24,270 nucleotides of DNA, taken from the NCBI GenBank assembly GCA_937975735.1, contig CALJUI010000456.1:1-24270 (forward strand), in the 5' to 3' direction. The position numbers and the translations under genes are program-made. Positions 16,004-23,407 of the stretch are shown here, piece by piece. Numbering within the stretch: position 1 is the first letter of the stretch; each line of letters begins with the position of its first letter. The notes under the pieces were generated by a model that saw only the letters and a program-made list of their open reading frames with translations, was not told the DNA's origin and searched no databases. Origin of the DNA: an uncultured Rubrivivax sp. GTDB taxonomy: Bacteria; Pseudomonadota; Gammaproteobacteria; Burkholderiales; Burkholderiaceae_C.

Positions 16004-18247
16004 TTGCTGAGCGAGGTCGAAGGCCAGGTGCTCGGCCACCGCGACGGCCACGGCTTCGTCGTCCGCGACGACGGCGAGCCGAGCATCTACCTGGCCCCCG
16101 AGGAGATGCGCTCGGTACTGCATCGTGACCGGGTCCGCGTGCGCATCGTCCGTGTCGACCGCAAGGGGCGCCCCGAGGGGCGCGTGCTCGACATCGTCGA
16201 ACGCCGCAAGACGCCGATCATCGGCCGGCTGCTCAACGAGAGCGGCCACTGGCTGGTCGCGCCGGAGGATCGTCGCTACGGGCAGGACATCCTGATCCCA
16301 AAGAACGGCATCGCTGCGGCGACCGTCGGCCAGGTCGTCTCGGTCGAGCTGACCGAGCTGCCGTCGCTGCACTCCAAGCCGGTCGGCCGCGTGCTCGAGG
16401 TGCTCGGCGAGATCGACGACCCCGGCATGGAGATCGAGATCGCGGTGCGCAAGTACGAGGTGCCGCATCGCTTCTCGCCGGAGACCTTGGCGCAGGCGGC
16501 GACCCTGCCCGATCGCATCCGGCCGGTCGACCGCAAGCACCGCGTCGACCTGACCGACGTGGCGCTGGTGACGATCGACGGCGAGGACGCACGCGACTTC
16601 GACGACGCGGTCTACTGCGAGCCGATCAAGCGCGGCCGCGGCAAGTCGGCGGTCGAAGGCTGGCGGCTGGTCGTCGCGATCGCCGACGTCAGCCACTACG
16701 TCAAGCCCGGCGAGCCGATCGACCAGGATGCCTACGAACGCGCGACCTCGGTCTACTTCCCGCGCCGAGTGATTCCGATGCTGCCGGAGAAGCTGTCCAA
16801 CGGGCTGTGTTCGCTGGTGCCCGAGCAGGATCGGCTGGCGATGGTTTGCGACATGGTCGTCGACGCGCAGGGCGCGATCGACGCCTACCAGTTCTACCCG
16901 GCGGTGATCAACTCGCACGCCCGCCTGACCTACACCGAGGTTGCCGCGGCGCTGGCCAACACGCGCGGGCCGGAGGCGCAGCGCCGCGCCGACATCCTGC
17001 CGCAGCTGCTGAACCTGCACGAGGTCTACCGCGCGCTGCTCAAGCAGCGGGCCAAGCGCGGTGCGGTGGACTTCGAGACCACCGAGACGCAGATCGTCTG
17101 CGACGACAACGGCCGCATCGAGAAGATCGTGCCGCGCACGCGAACCGACGCCCACCGGCTGATCGAGGAGGCGATGCTCGCCGCCAACATCTGCGCCGCC
17201 GACTTCATCGCGCTGGGTAAGCACCCTTCGCTGTACCGGGTGCACGAGGGGCCGACGCCCGAGAAGCGGCTGGCGCTTCAGAACTACCTGCGCTCGCTGG
17301 GCATCGGCCTGCACCTGAGCGACGAGCCGGCGCCGGCCGAGATGCAGGCGATCGCCAGCGCGACCAAGGAACGGATCGACGCGGCGCAGATCCACACGAT
17401 GCTGCTCCGCTCGATGCAGCAGGCCGTGTACACCGCCAGCAACGAGGGTCACTTCGGTCTGGCCTACGAGGCCTACACGCACTTCACGAGCCCGATCCGG
17501 CGCTACCCGGATCTGCTCGTTCACCGCGTGATCAAGGCGCTGCTCGGCGCCAAGCGCTACCAGCTGTCGCTGGCCGACACGGTGCCGGCGGCGGCGCCGC
17601 TGCGCCAGGTGAAGACGGCGCCGGCGAAGAAGGCCGCCGCGAAGGCCCCGAAGGCGAGCTCGCGCGAGCTCGAGCTGTGGGAGCAGGCCGGTGCGCACTG
17701 CAGCGCCAACGAGCGCCGTGCCGACGAGGCGTCGCGCGACGTCGAGGCCTGGCTGAAGTGCCGCTACATGCGCGACCGGCTCGGCGAGGAGTTCAGCGGC
17801 ACGGTCAGCGCTGCCGCGGCCTTCGGCATCTTCGTCGCCCTCGACGAGCTCTACGTCGACGGGTTGGTCCACATCAGCGAACTCGGCGGCGACTACTTCC
17901 GCTTCGACGAGGTGCGCCAGGAACTGCGCGGCGAGCGCAGCGGCCTGCGCTACGGCGTCGGCACGCGGGTGCGGGTGCAGGTCAGCCGGGTCGACCTGGA
18001 CGGGCGCAAGATCGACTTCCGCCTGGTCCGCGAGGTGGACGAGGACCGGCTGCTGGCCGCCGGCCGAGGCGAGCGTCAGCGTGGCAAGGGCAGCGCGGTC
18101 GACGAACTCGAGGCGCTGAAGGCGGCCGATCGCGTGTCGAAGGCGGCGCGCGGAAAGCCCAAGGCGGCGAAGGCCGGCAAGGGCAGCGCGGGCGCGAAGT
18201 CCGCGCGCGGCAGCAGCCGCAGGTCGGCCGGCCGTTCGGCCCGTTGA
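16004..18247 (+). CDS. rnr: Ribonuclease R, N-terminally short form
   Basis: RNase R is a processive 3'-5' exoribonuclease that degrades structured RNA and helps in rRNA quality control. Seen in order: cold-shock domain starting EGQVLGHRDGHGF, second cold-shock domain, RNB catalytic domain with the metal-binding DGEDARDFDD at about 192-201 and HFTSPIRRYPDLLVHR, a Lys/Ala insert near 526-560, S1 domain from about 594 (FSGTVSAAAAFGIFVAL), and a basic Lys/Ala/Ser tail. The N-terminal helix-turn-helix domain of E. coli RNase R is absent; the tRNA-Leu gene occupies that place. The start is unresolved: TTG at 16004 is the first canonical start clear of the tRNA (747 residues), ATC at 15959 has the best ribosome-binding site, and GTG at 15908 lies inside the tRNA antisense. 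RNase R is preferred over RNase II because of the basic tail and two cold-shock domains. Confidence 0.9.
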   Translation: MLSEVEGQVLGHRDGHGFVVRDDGEPSIYLAPEEMRSVLHRDRVRVRIVRVDRKGRPEGRVLDIVERRKTPIIGRLLNESGHWLVAPEDRRYGQDILIPKNGIAAATVGQVVSVELTELPSLHSKPVGRVLEVLGEIDDPGMEIEIAVRKYEVPHRFSPETLAQAATLPDRIRPVDRKHRVDLTDVALVTIDGEDARDFDDAVYCEPIKRGRGKSAVEGWRLVVAIADVSHYVKPGEPIDQDAYERATSVYFPRRVIPMLPEKLSNGLCSLVPEQDRLAMVCDMVVDAQGAIDAYQFYPAVINSHARLTYTEVAAALANTRGPEAQRRADILPQLLNLHEVYRALLKQRAKRGAVDFETTETQIVCDDNGRIEKIVPRTRTDAHRLIEEAMLAANICAADFIALGKHPSLYRVHEGPTPEKRLALQNYLRSLGIGLHLSDEPAPAEMQAIASATKERIDAAQIHTMLLRSMQQAVYTASNEGHFGLAYEAYTHFTSPIRRYPDLLVHRVIKALLGAKRYQLSLADTVPAAAPLRQVKTAPAKKAAAKAPKASSRELELWEQAGAHCSANERRADEASRDVEAWLKCRYMRDRLGEEFSGTVSAAAAFGIFVALDELYVDGLVHISELGGDYFRFDEVRQELRGERSGLRYGVGTRVRVQVSRVDLDGRKIDFRLVREVDEDRLLAAGRGERQRGKGSAVDELEALKAADRVSKAARGKPKAAKAGKGSAGAKSARGSSRRSAGRSAR

Positions 18248-18254
18248 TCCGCGT

Positions 18255-19769
18255 TCAGGCGACGCGCGTGCGCATCGCCTCGAGCAGGTCGCCCGCCGGC
18301 AGGCTGGTCGGCGGCGGCGAATCCCGCGCGATCATGTCGGCGGCGCAGCCGTGGCGCCAGACCGCCGCGCCCGACACGGCGAAAGGATCGGCGTCGGATC
18401 CTGCGCGCGACCAGGCGCCCCCGATCCAGCCGGCCAGCACGTCGCCGGTGCCCGGCGATGCGAGCAGCGCGTTGCCGCTGGGGTTCAAGGCGAGCGCGCC
18501 GTCCGGCGACGCGACCACGGTCCCCGAACCCTTCAGCACCACGACCGCTGAGCTGCTTTCGGCCAGCGCGCGGGCGTGGCCGATCCGGTCTGCCTGCACC
18601 GCCGCGGCCTCGGTGCCGATCAGTCTTGCCGCCTCCAGCGGGTGCGGCGTCAGCACGGTGGGACGGTCGCGCGCGCCGCGGGCGCGCAGCGCCTGCATCA
18701 AGGCGGGCTCCGCGGCAATCGCGTTGAGTGCGTCGGCGTCCAGGACCAGCCGAGCGGCATGCGCCAGCAGCGGCGGCAGGCTGGCGCGCACCGCATTCCC
18801 GCCGCCGCAACCGCAGACGATGGTCCGCGTTGCCAGCGCCCGCGGGTCGAGCAGCGCGGCGACCGGACGCTGCATCAGCTCCAGGCGCTGCGGATCGCCG
18901 AGCAGGCTTTCGTCGCCGAGTGCGCCGACGTAGACCCGGCCAGCCCCGGCGGCGAGGCCGGCGCGGGCGGCGAGCCAGACCGCACCGAGCATCCCGCGGT
19001 CGCCGCCGATCACGCCGAGGTCGCCGAAGCGACCCTTGTGGGCGTCGTGGGGTCCGGCGGTCCAGCCCTCGCGACCGAGCAGGTGCATCGACGACGGCAC
19101 GTCCCGGACGCCAAGGGTGTCGAGCCAGATCCGGCCGGCGTGGTCGCGCCCCTGGGCGGTGAACGGGCCGGCCTTGAGGGTGAGCAGCGACAGCGTGTCG
19201 CTCGCCCGGACCGCCAGGCCGCCGAGCGCGATACCGGTCTCGGCAGCGAGGCCGGACGGCAGGTCCACCGCGATCACCGGGCGGCCCGAACGATTGAGGC
19301 GCCGGATCGCCTCGGCGATCGCGCCTTGTGCCGGGCGCGACACGGCGATGCCCAGCAAGCCGTCGATCAGCAGGTCGTCGTCGTCGGCCGCGGGCCAGCT
19401 CGACCCGACCGGCACCCCGGCGGCGACGGCCGCATCGAAAGCCTGGCGGGCGTCGTCCGGCAGCCGGGCCGGGTCGCCGAACAGGGTCGCGCGGGCCCGC
19501 CAGCCCAGGGCGTGGAGCCGCGTCGCCGCGACCAGCGCATCGCCGCCGTTGTTGCCCGGGCCGGCCAGCGCGTGCACGCGCCGCGCTTGCGGCTGGGTCG
19601 CCAGCGCGAGCCGCGCCACCGCCAGCCCGGCGCGCTGCATCAGCGACTGCGGCGCGCCAGCCGCCAGTGCGGCCGCCTCGATGGCGCGGGTCGACGCCAG
19701 GTCGTGCAGCGCCCAGCGTTGGGTGCCGGGGCACACGGCATGCAGGGTGTCGTCGGCGTGTCGGCGCAT
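18255..19769 (-). CDS. nnr: Bifunctional NAD(P)H-hydrate epimerase / ADP-dependent NAD(P)H-hydrate dehydratase
   Basis: A 504-residue fusion that repairs hydrated NADH and NADPH (NAD(P)HX), a spontaneous damage product. The N-terminal YjeF domain (about 20-215) interconverts the R and S forms and shows GPGNNGGD at 70-77 and DLPSG near 169. The C-terminal ribokinase-like domain (about 235-504) dehydrates S-NAD(P)HX with ADP and shows LDADALNA, TPHPLEAARL, NPSGN and GTGDVLAG (GTGD at 440-443). The usual GPGLG-like motif of the dehydratase reads CGCGGGN here. The order epimerase-dehydratase matches E. coli YjeF/Nnr. The gene starts 15 bases after dadA on the minus strand and converges on rnr with only 7 bases between stops. 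Confidence 0.94.
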   Translation of the reverse strand: MRRHADDTLHAVCPGTQRWALHDLASTRAIEAAALAAGAPQSLMQRAGLAVARLALATQPQARRVHALAGPGNNGGDALVAATRLHALGWRARATLFGDPARLPDDARQAFDAAVAAGVPVGSSWPAADDDDLLIDGLLGIAVSRPAQGAIAEAIRRLNRSGRPVIAVDLPSGLAAETGIALGGLAVRASDTLSLLTLKAGPFTAQGRDHAGRIWLDTLGVRDVPSSMHLLGREGWTAGPHDAHKGRFGDLGVIGGDRGMLGAVWLAARAGLAAGAGRVYVGALGDESLLGDPQRLELMQRPVAALLDPRALATRTIVCGCGGGNAVRASLPPLLAHAARLVLDADALNAIAAEPALMQALRARGARDRPTVLTPHPLEAARLIGTEAAAVQADRIGHARALAESSSAVVVLKGSGTVVASPDGALALNPSGNALLASPGTGDVLAGWIGGAWSRAGSDADPFAVSGAAVWRHGCAADMIARDSPPPTSLPAGDLLEAMRTRVA

Positions 19770-19784
19770 CGCCGCGACACTATC

Positions 19785-21038
19785 TCATGCCAGCCGGTCG
19801 ATCCCCAGGCCCTCGACGTCGATCGACGGCGTCCGGCCACCGATCAGGTCGGCGACGACGCGGGCCGAGCCGGCGGACAGGGCCCAACCGCTCGACCCGT
19901 GGCCGAGGTTCAGCCAGACGCCCGGCCGACCGCTGGCGCCGAGCACCGGCGGACCGTCGGGCAGCATCGGTCTCGCACCCTTCCAGGTCTGCACCTTGCT
20001 GATCTGCGCCGCGCCCGGAAACCAGTCTTCGAGCACGCGGTACAGCGTGGCGATCGCCGGCGCGCGCATCTCGGCCAGCGAGCCGCCGAGCTCGGCGCTG
20101 CCGGCCACGCGCACGCGCTCGCCCAGACGCGAGATCGCGACCTTGTAGGTCTCGTCCATCAGCGCCGAGCGTGGCCCGGCCTCGGACTCGCCGTCGTGGT
20201 GCCGCAGCGGGGCGGTGATCGAGTAGCCGTGCACCGGCACGATCGGCAACCTGACGCCGATCGGTCGCAGCAGCGGCGCCGCCTGCGGGCCGGCGCAGAC
20301 CACGACGCCGTCGAAGGCGTGGCGGCCGGACGTCGAGGCGAGCTCGACGCCGGGTCCGGGCGCGATCGACTCCACCGCATCCTGAAAGCGAAACCGGGCC
20401 CCCAGGCGGGCGGCCTCGCCCTTCAGCGCGTGCGCGAACTGCCGGCAGTTGCCGACCCCGTCCTGCGCCAGGTGGATCGCCGCGCGCAGCGGCGTGGCCG
20501 GGTGCAGGCCAGGCTCGATCGCCCGCGCGCGGTCGGCGTCGATCAGTTCGAAGGCCACGCCCATCTCCGCGAGCAGCTTGATGCCGCCACGGGCCATCGC
20601 CAGGTCGCGCTCGCCGCGCAGCAGCACCATGTAGCCCTGGGCCTGCTCGTACTCGAGCCGGTGCTTCGCCGTCAGCAGGTCGAGACGCTCGCGGCTGAAG
20701 CGCGCCAGCCGATGCATCCGGGCCCGGTTGGCCTGGTAGACCGCCGGTCGGCAGGCCCGCCACCAGCGCCAGATCCAGGGTGCCAGCGCCAGGGTCCGCA
20801 GGCCCGACAGGCGCACCGGCGCGTGGCGACTGAACAGGTGGCCGAGCACCTTGCGCGGCATGCCCGGCGCGGCCCAGGGCGTGACGTAGCCCGGCGCGAT
20901 CACGCCGGCGTTGGCGAAGCTGGTGCCGGTGGCGACGCTGGCGTCGCGCTCGAACACGGTGACCTCGTGGCCGTCCTGCGCGAGCTCGTACGCGGTGGTG
21001 ACGCCGACGATGCCGGCGCCGACGATGGCGATGCGCAT
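19785..21038 (-). CDS. dadA: FAD-dependent D-amino-acid dehydrogenase family protein
   Basis: A 417-residue flavoprotein of the DAO/DadA family. The N-terminal dinucleotide-binding motif is GAGIVG at 7-12, followed by the acidic end of the second strand (VFERD) and the DadA-like TSFANAGVIAPGYVTPWAAPG. A second FAD-contact segment is VVCAGPQAAPLL, and near the C-terminus are WKGARPMLPDGPPVLG and LGHGSSGWALS. Such enzymes oxidise D-amino acids to 2-oxo acids and ammonia, passing electrons to the respiratory chain. Substrate cannot be read from sequence; glycine or sarcosine-type oxidases share the fold. The start ATG lies one base after the amidase stop (TGA-G-ATG), so translation is probably coupled. 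The symbol is by family, not by proven orthology. Confidence 0.85.
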   Translation of the reverse strand: MRIAIVGAGIVGVTTAYELAQDGHEVTVFERDASVATGTSFANAGVIAPGYVTPWAAPGMPRKVLGHLFSRHAPVRLSGLRTLALAPWIWRWWRACRPAVYQANRARMHRLARFSRERLDLLTAKHRLEYEQAQGYMVLLRGERDLAMARGGIKLLAEMGVAFELIDADRARAIEPGLHPATPLRAAIHLAQDGVGNCRQFAHALKGEAARLGARFRFQDAVESIAPGPGVELASTSGRHAFDGVVVCAGPQAAPLLRPIGVRLPIVPVHGYSITAPLRHHDGESEAGPRSALMDETYKVAISRLGERVRVAGSAELGGSLAEMRAPAIATLYRVLEDWFPGAAQISKVQTWKGARPMLPDGPPVLGASGRPGVWLNLGHGSSGWALSAGSARVVADLIGGRTPSIDVEGLGIDRLA

Positions 21039-21039
21039 C

Positions 21040-22407
21040 TCAGTGGCCCCTGGCGAGGCCGACCTCGACCGCGAGCGCGGCCGACAGCACGGTGTCGTCG
21101 CGCAGCGCCGGCGCCCAGAGCATCAGCCCGACCGGCAGTTCGCCGGCGGCCTGGCAGGGCACCGAGATCGCGCAGCCGTCGAGGAAGTTGACCACCGACG
21201 GGTTGCGCAGCAGCAGCGCGTTCGCGGCGAAGAAGGCGTCGTCGTCGGCGACCAGCGGCGCCAGCGGCGGCGCGACGAGCGGCACCGTCGGCGACAGCAG
21301 TGCGTCGAACGGCGCCACCGCGGCTTCGATGCGCTGGATCCAGCTGCGGCGGGCGTGCAGCAGGTCGATGTAGTCGGCCGCCGAGAGCTTGGCGCCCCGG
21401 CGGATGCGCGCCGCGACACGCGGGTCGTAGCGCGCCTCGTGCTTGTCGAGGCGTGCTCGATGCCAGGCCCAGCTCTCGGCGGCGGCGAAGCCGCCGTGCA
21501 CGTTCAAGGGCGCGAGTTCGGCCAGTGGCGCCAACGGCAGCTCGACGATGCTCGCGCCGGCTCCGCGCAGCGCGGCCAGGCTGCGCTCGAAGGCGCGGGC
21601 GACCGGGGTTTCGAGCGCATCGAGCATCAAGGTCGTCGGCACCGCGAAGCGCCAGCTCGACAACTCGCGATCCTGCAGCCGCACCTGGCGCGCGGCCAGC
21701 ACCTCGTGCAGCAGTACGGCGTCGCGCACCGAGCGCGTGATCGCGCAGGCCGTGTCGAGCGAGCTCGACAGCGGCACGCAGCCGTCCAGCGGCGTCAGGC
21801 GCTGCGTGTTCTTGAAGCCGACCAGGCCCTGCAGCGCCGCCGGAATGCGGATCGAGCCACCGGTGTCCGAGCCGAGCGCCGCCCAGGCCGCGCCGGTGGC
21901 CACGCTGACCGCGCCGCCGGAGGTGGAGCCGCCCGGCACGCGCGGCGTCGGATCGATCGCCGCGGTGGCCGGGTTCGTCGGGGTGCCGTGGTGCGGGTTC
22001 AGGCCCACGCCGGAGAACGCGAACTCGCTCTGGTTGGTGTGCCCGACGAGCGCGGCGCCGTAGGCGCGCAGGCGCGCCACGGTGGGCGCGTCGCTGGCTG
22101 CCGGCGTCTCGGGCAGCGCCTTCGAGCCGGCGGTGGTGGGGAATCCGGCGACGTCGAACAGGTCCTTCACCGACACCGCCAGTCCCGCCAGCGGCGGGCG
22201 CTGCTGGCCGGCGGCGGCCAGCGTGTCGACGGCCTGGGCCTGGGCTCGCGCGAGCACGTCGAAGCGGCGCAGGAAGACATGGTGGTTGGCTGGCTCGTCG
22301 GCGGCGGCGAGGCAGCGGTCCAGGCTCTCGGCGGCGCTGGAGGCGCCACGCTGCAGCCGTTCGCGCTCGCCGCACAGATCGGACGCGCCGCTGCGTGCTA
22401 GAATCAT
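21040..22407 (-). CDS. Amidase signature family hydrolase
   Basis: A 455-residue enzyme with the complete Ser-cisSer-Lys triad of the amidase signature family: Lys81 (SVKDLFDVAGFPT), Ser161 in VPGGSTSGG and Ser185 in SDTGGSIRIPAA. These enzymes hydrolyse C-N amide bonds of varied substrates, and the substrate here is unknown. It is not GatA by context: no gatB or gatC is present, and the C-terminal half is unlike GatA. I chose the ATG at 22407; an open frame to 22503 adds 32 Pro/Arg-rich residues across the rpsB leader and is unlikely. There is no clear ribosome-binding site. It is first of a tight minus-strand trio with dadA and nnr, divergent from rpsB. Confidence 0.88.
   Translation of the reverse strand: MILARSGASDLCGERERLQRGASSAAESLDRCLAAADEPANHHVFLRRFDVLARAQAQAVDTLAAAGQQRPPLAGLAVSVKDLFDVAGFPTTAGSKALPETPAASDAPTVARLRAYGAALVGHTNQSEFAFSGVGLNPHHGTPTNPATAAIDPTPRVPGGSTSGGAVSVATGAAWAALGSDTGGSIRIPAALQGLVGFKNTQRLTPLDGCVPLSSSLDTACAITRSVRDAVLLHEVLAARQVRLQDRELSSWRFAVPTTLMLDALETPVARAFERSLAALRGAGASIVELPLAPLAELAPLNVHGGFAAAESWAWHRARLDKHEARYDPRVAARIRRGAKLSAADYIDLLHARRSWIQRIEAAVAPFDALLSPTVPLVAPPLAPLVADDDAFFAANALLLRNPSVVNFLDGCAISVPCQAAGELPVGLMLWAPALRDDTVLSAALAVEVGLARGH
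22396..22404 (+). promoter_or_regulatory. Candidate extended -10 promoter for rpsB-tsf
   Basis: TGC-TAGAAT at 22396-22404 is an extended -10 element with a 5/6 hexamer. It would start transcription near 22411, giving rpsB a leader of about 150 bases. No good -35 is seen at 17 bases upstream, consistent with extended -10 use. The element lies within the first codons of the divergent amidase. Confidence 0.5.
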
Positions 22408-22410
22408 AGG

Positions 22411-22560
22411 GTTTGTCTCGACGGGTGCGCCGACAGGTGATCTGGCCGGTGGTCCTCGATGGGCAAGCAAATCGCGAACCCGGCAGCCGAAAGGTGTCGA
22501 CACGGATCAAGCGCCGTGCCGATGTGCGCCGGGATTCTAGACCCAACCTTCGGAGTTTCC
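22411..22560 (+). promoter_or_regulatory. rpsB 5' leader, possible regulatory RNA
   Basis: About 150 bases between the candidate promoter and the rpsB start codon. It contains a perfect 10-base palindrome, GTGTCGACAC at 22494-22503, and an alternative stem CACGG (22501-22505) with CCGTG (22514-22518) that shares bases with it. The two structures exclude each other. In E. coli the rpsB leader mediates autoregulation by S2. I infer a similar role here but see no proven match to that element. Confidence 0.35.
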
Positions 22561-23304
22561 ATGTCTGTCTCCATGCGTGAAATGCTGGAAGCGGGTGTCC
22601 ATTTCGGCCACCAGACGCGCTTCTGGAACCCGCGGATGGCCCCGTACATCTACGGCCACCGCAACAAGATCCACATCATCAACCTCGAGAAGACGCAACC
22701 GCTGCTCGAGGACGCGCTGAAGTTCATCCGCCAGCTCGCCGCCCGCGGCGGCACGATCCTGATGATCGGCACCAAGCGTCAGGCGCGCGAGGTGGTCGCG
22801 ATGGAGGCTGCTCGCTGCGGCATGCCCTACGTCGACCAGCGCTGGCTCGGCGGCATGCTGACCAACTTCAAGACCGTCAAGGCCTCGCTGAAGAAGCTCA
22901 AGGACATGCAGGCCACCAAGGAGGCCGGCACCGAGCAGATGATCAAGAAGGAAGCGCTGCTGTTCGAACGCGAGCTGGTCAAGCTCGAGAAGGACATCGG
23001 TGGCATCCAGGACATGAACGCGCTGCCCGACGCGATGTTCGTGATCGACGTCGGCTTCCACAAGATCGCGGTGGCCGAGGCCAAGAAGCTGGGCATCCCG
23101 CTGATCGGCGTGGTCGACACCAACCACTCGCCGCAGGGCATCGACTACGTGATCCCCGGCAACGACGATTCGGCCAAGGCCGTCGCGCTGTACGCGAAGG
23201 CGGTCGCCGATGCGGTGCTCGAAGGCAAGGCCAACGCGACGAGCGAGGTCGTGGCCGCCGCCGCCGAGGGCGACGAGTTCGTCGAGGTCCGCGAGGACGC
23301 CTGA
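22561..23304 (+). CDS. rpsB: 30S ribosomal protein S2
   Basis: S2 is a late-assembling protein of the small subunit, needed for S1 binding to the ribosome. The 247-residue product shows the standard features: MREMLEAGVHFGHQTRFWNP at the start, NLEKTQPLLEDALKFI, GTKRQAREVV, VDQRWLGGMLTNFKT and the nucleotide-binding-like VDTNHSPQGIDYVIPGNDDS. The tail is acidic. I chose the ATG at 22561 because GGAG at 22552-22555 lies 5 bases upstream and the family begins there; the frame stays open to 22459 but that extension has no ribosomal-protein character. It is followed by tsf, the universal bacterial pairing. Confidence 0.98.
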   Translation: MSVSMREMLEAGVHFGHQTRFWNPRMAPYIYGHRNKIHIINLEKTQPLLEDALKFIRQLAARGGTILMIGTKRQAREVVAMEAARCGMPYVDQRWLGGMLTNFKTVKASLKKLKDMQATKEAGTEQMIKKEALLFERELVKLEKDIGGIQDMNALPDAMFVIDVGFHKIAVAEAKKLGIPLIGVVDTNHSPQGIDYVIPGNDDSAKAVALYAKAVADAVLEGKANATSEVVAAAAEGDEFVEVREDA

Positions 23305-23321
23305 CTGGCCTGATCCGACCG

Positions 23322-23378
23322 GGGCCCATCGGGCCCGGGTCCGCGCCGGCCGGCCGCGACCGCTCGCGCCCGGCCGGC
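23322..23378 (+). promoter_or_regulatory. Two GC-rich hairpins between rpsB and tsf
   Basis: The 103-base intergenic region carries two hairpins. The first is GGGCCC-ATC-GGGCCC (23322-23336). The second is a strong stem of 9 bp, GCCGGCCGG (23345-23353) with CCGGCCGGC (23370-23378), extended inward after one C-C mismatch by CGCGA/TCGCG around a CCGC loop. No U-run follows, so it is not a classic terminator. It could cause partial attenuation, RNA processing or mRNA stabilisation between the two genes. Confidence 0.6.
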
Positions 23379-23407
23379 TTCGATTCAAGAACGGAGATTT
23401 GAAAGTT

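Noticed and set aside
18576..21191. 871-codon plus-strand open frame
   Set aside because: Antisense to nnr and dadA, both of which have complete family motifs; no motif in the long frame.
22408..22503. 32-residue extension of the amidase
   Set aside because: It would run through the rpsB leader and lacks amidase-like sequence; the ATG at 22407 fits family length.
22459..22560. In-frame extension of rpsB into its leader
   Set aside because: No S2 similarity and the SD at 22552-22555 fits the ATG at 22561.
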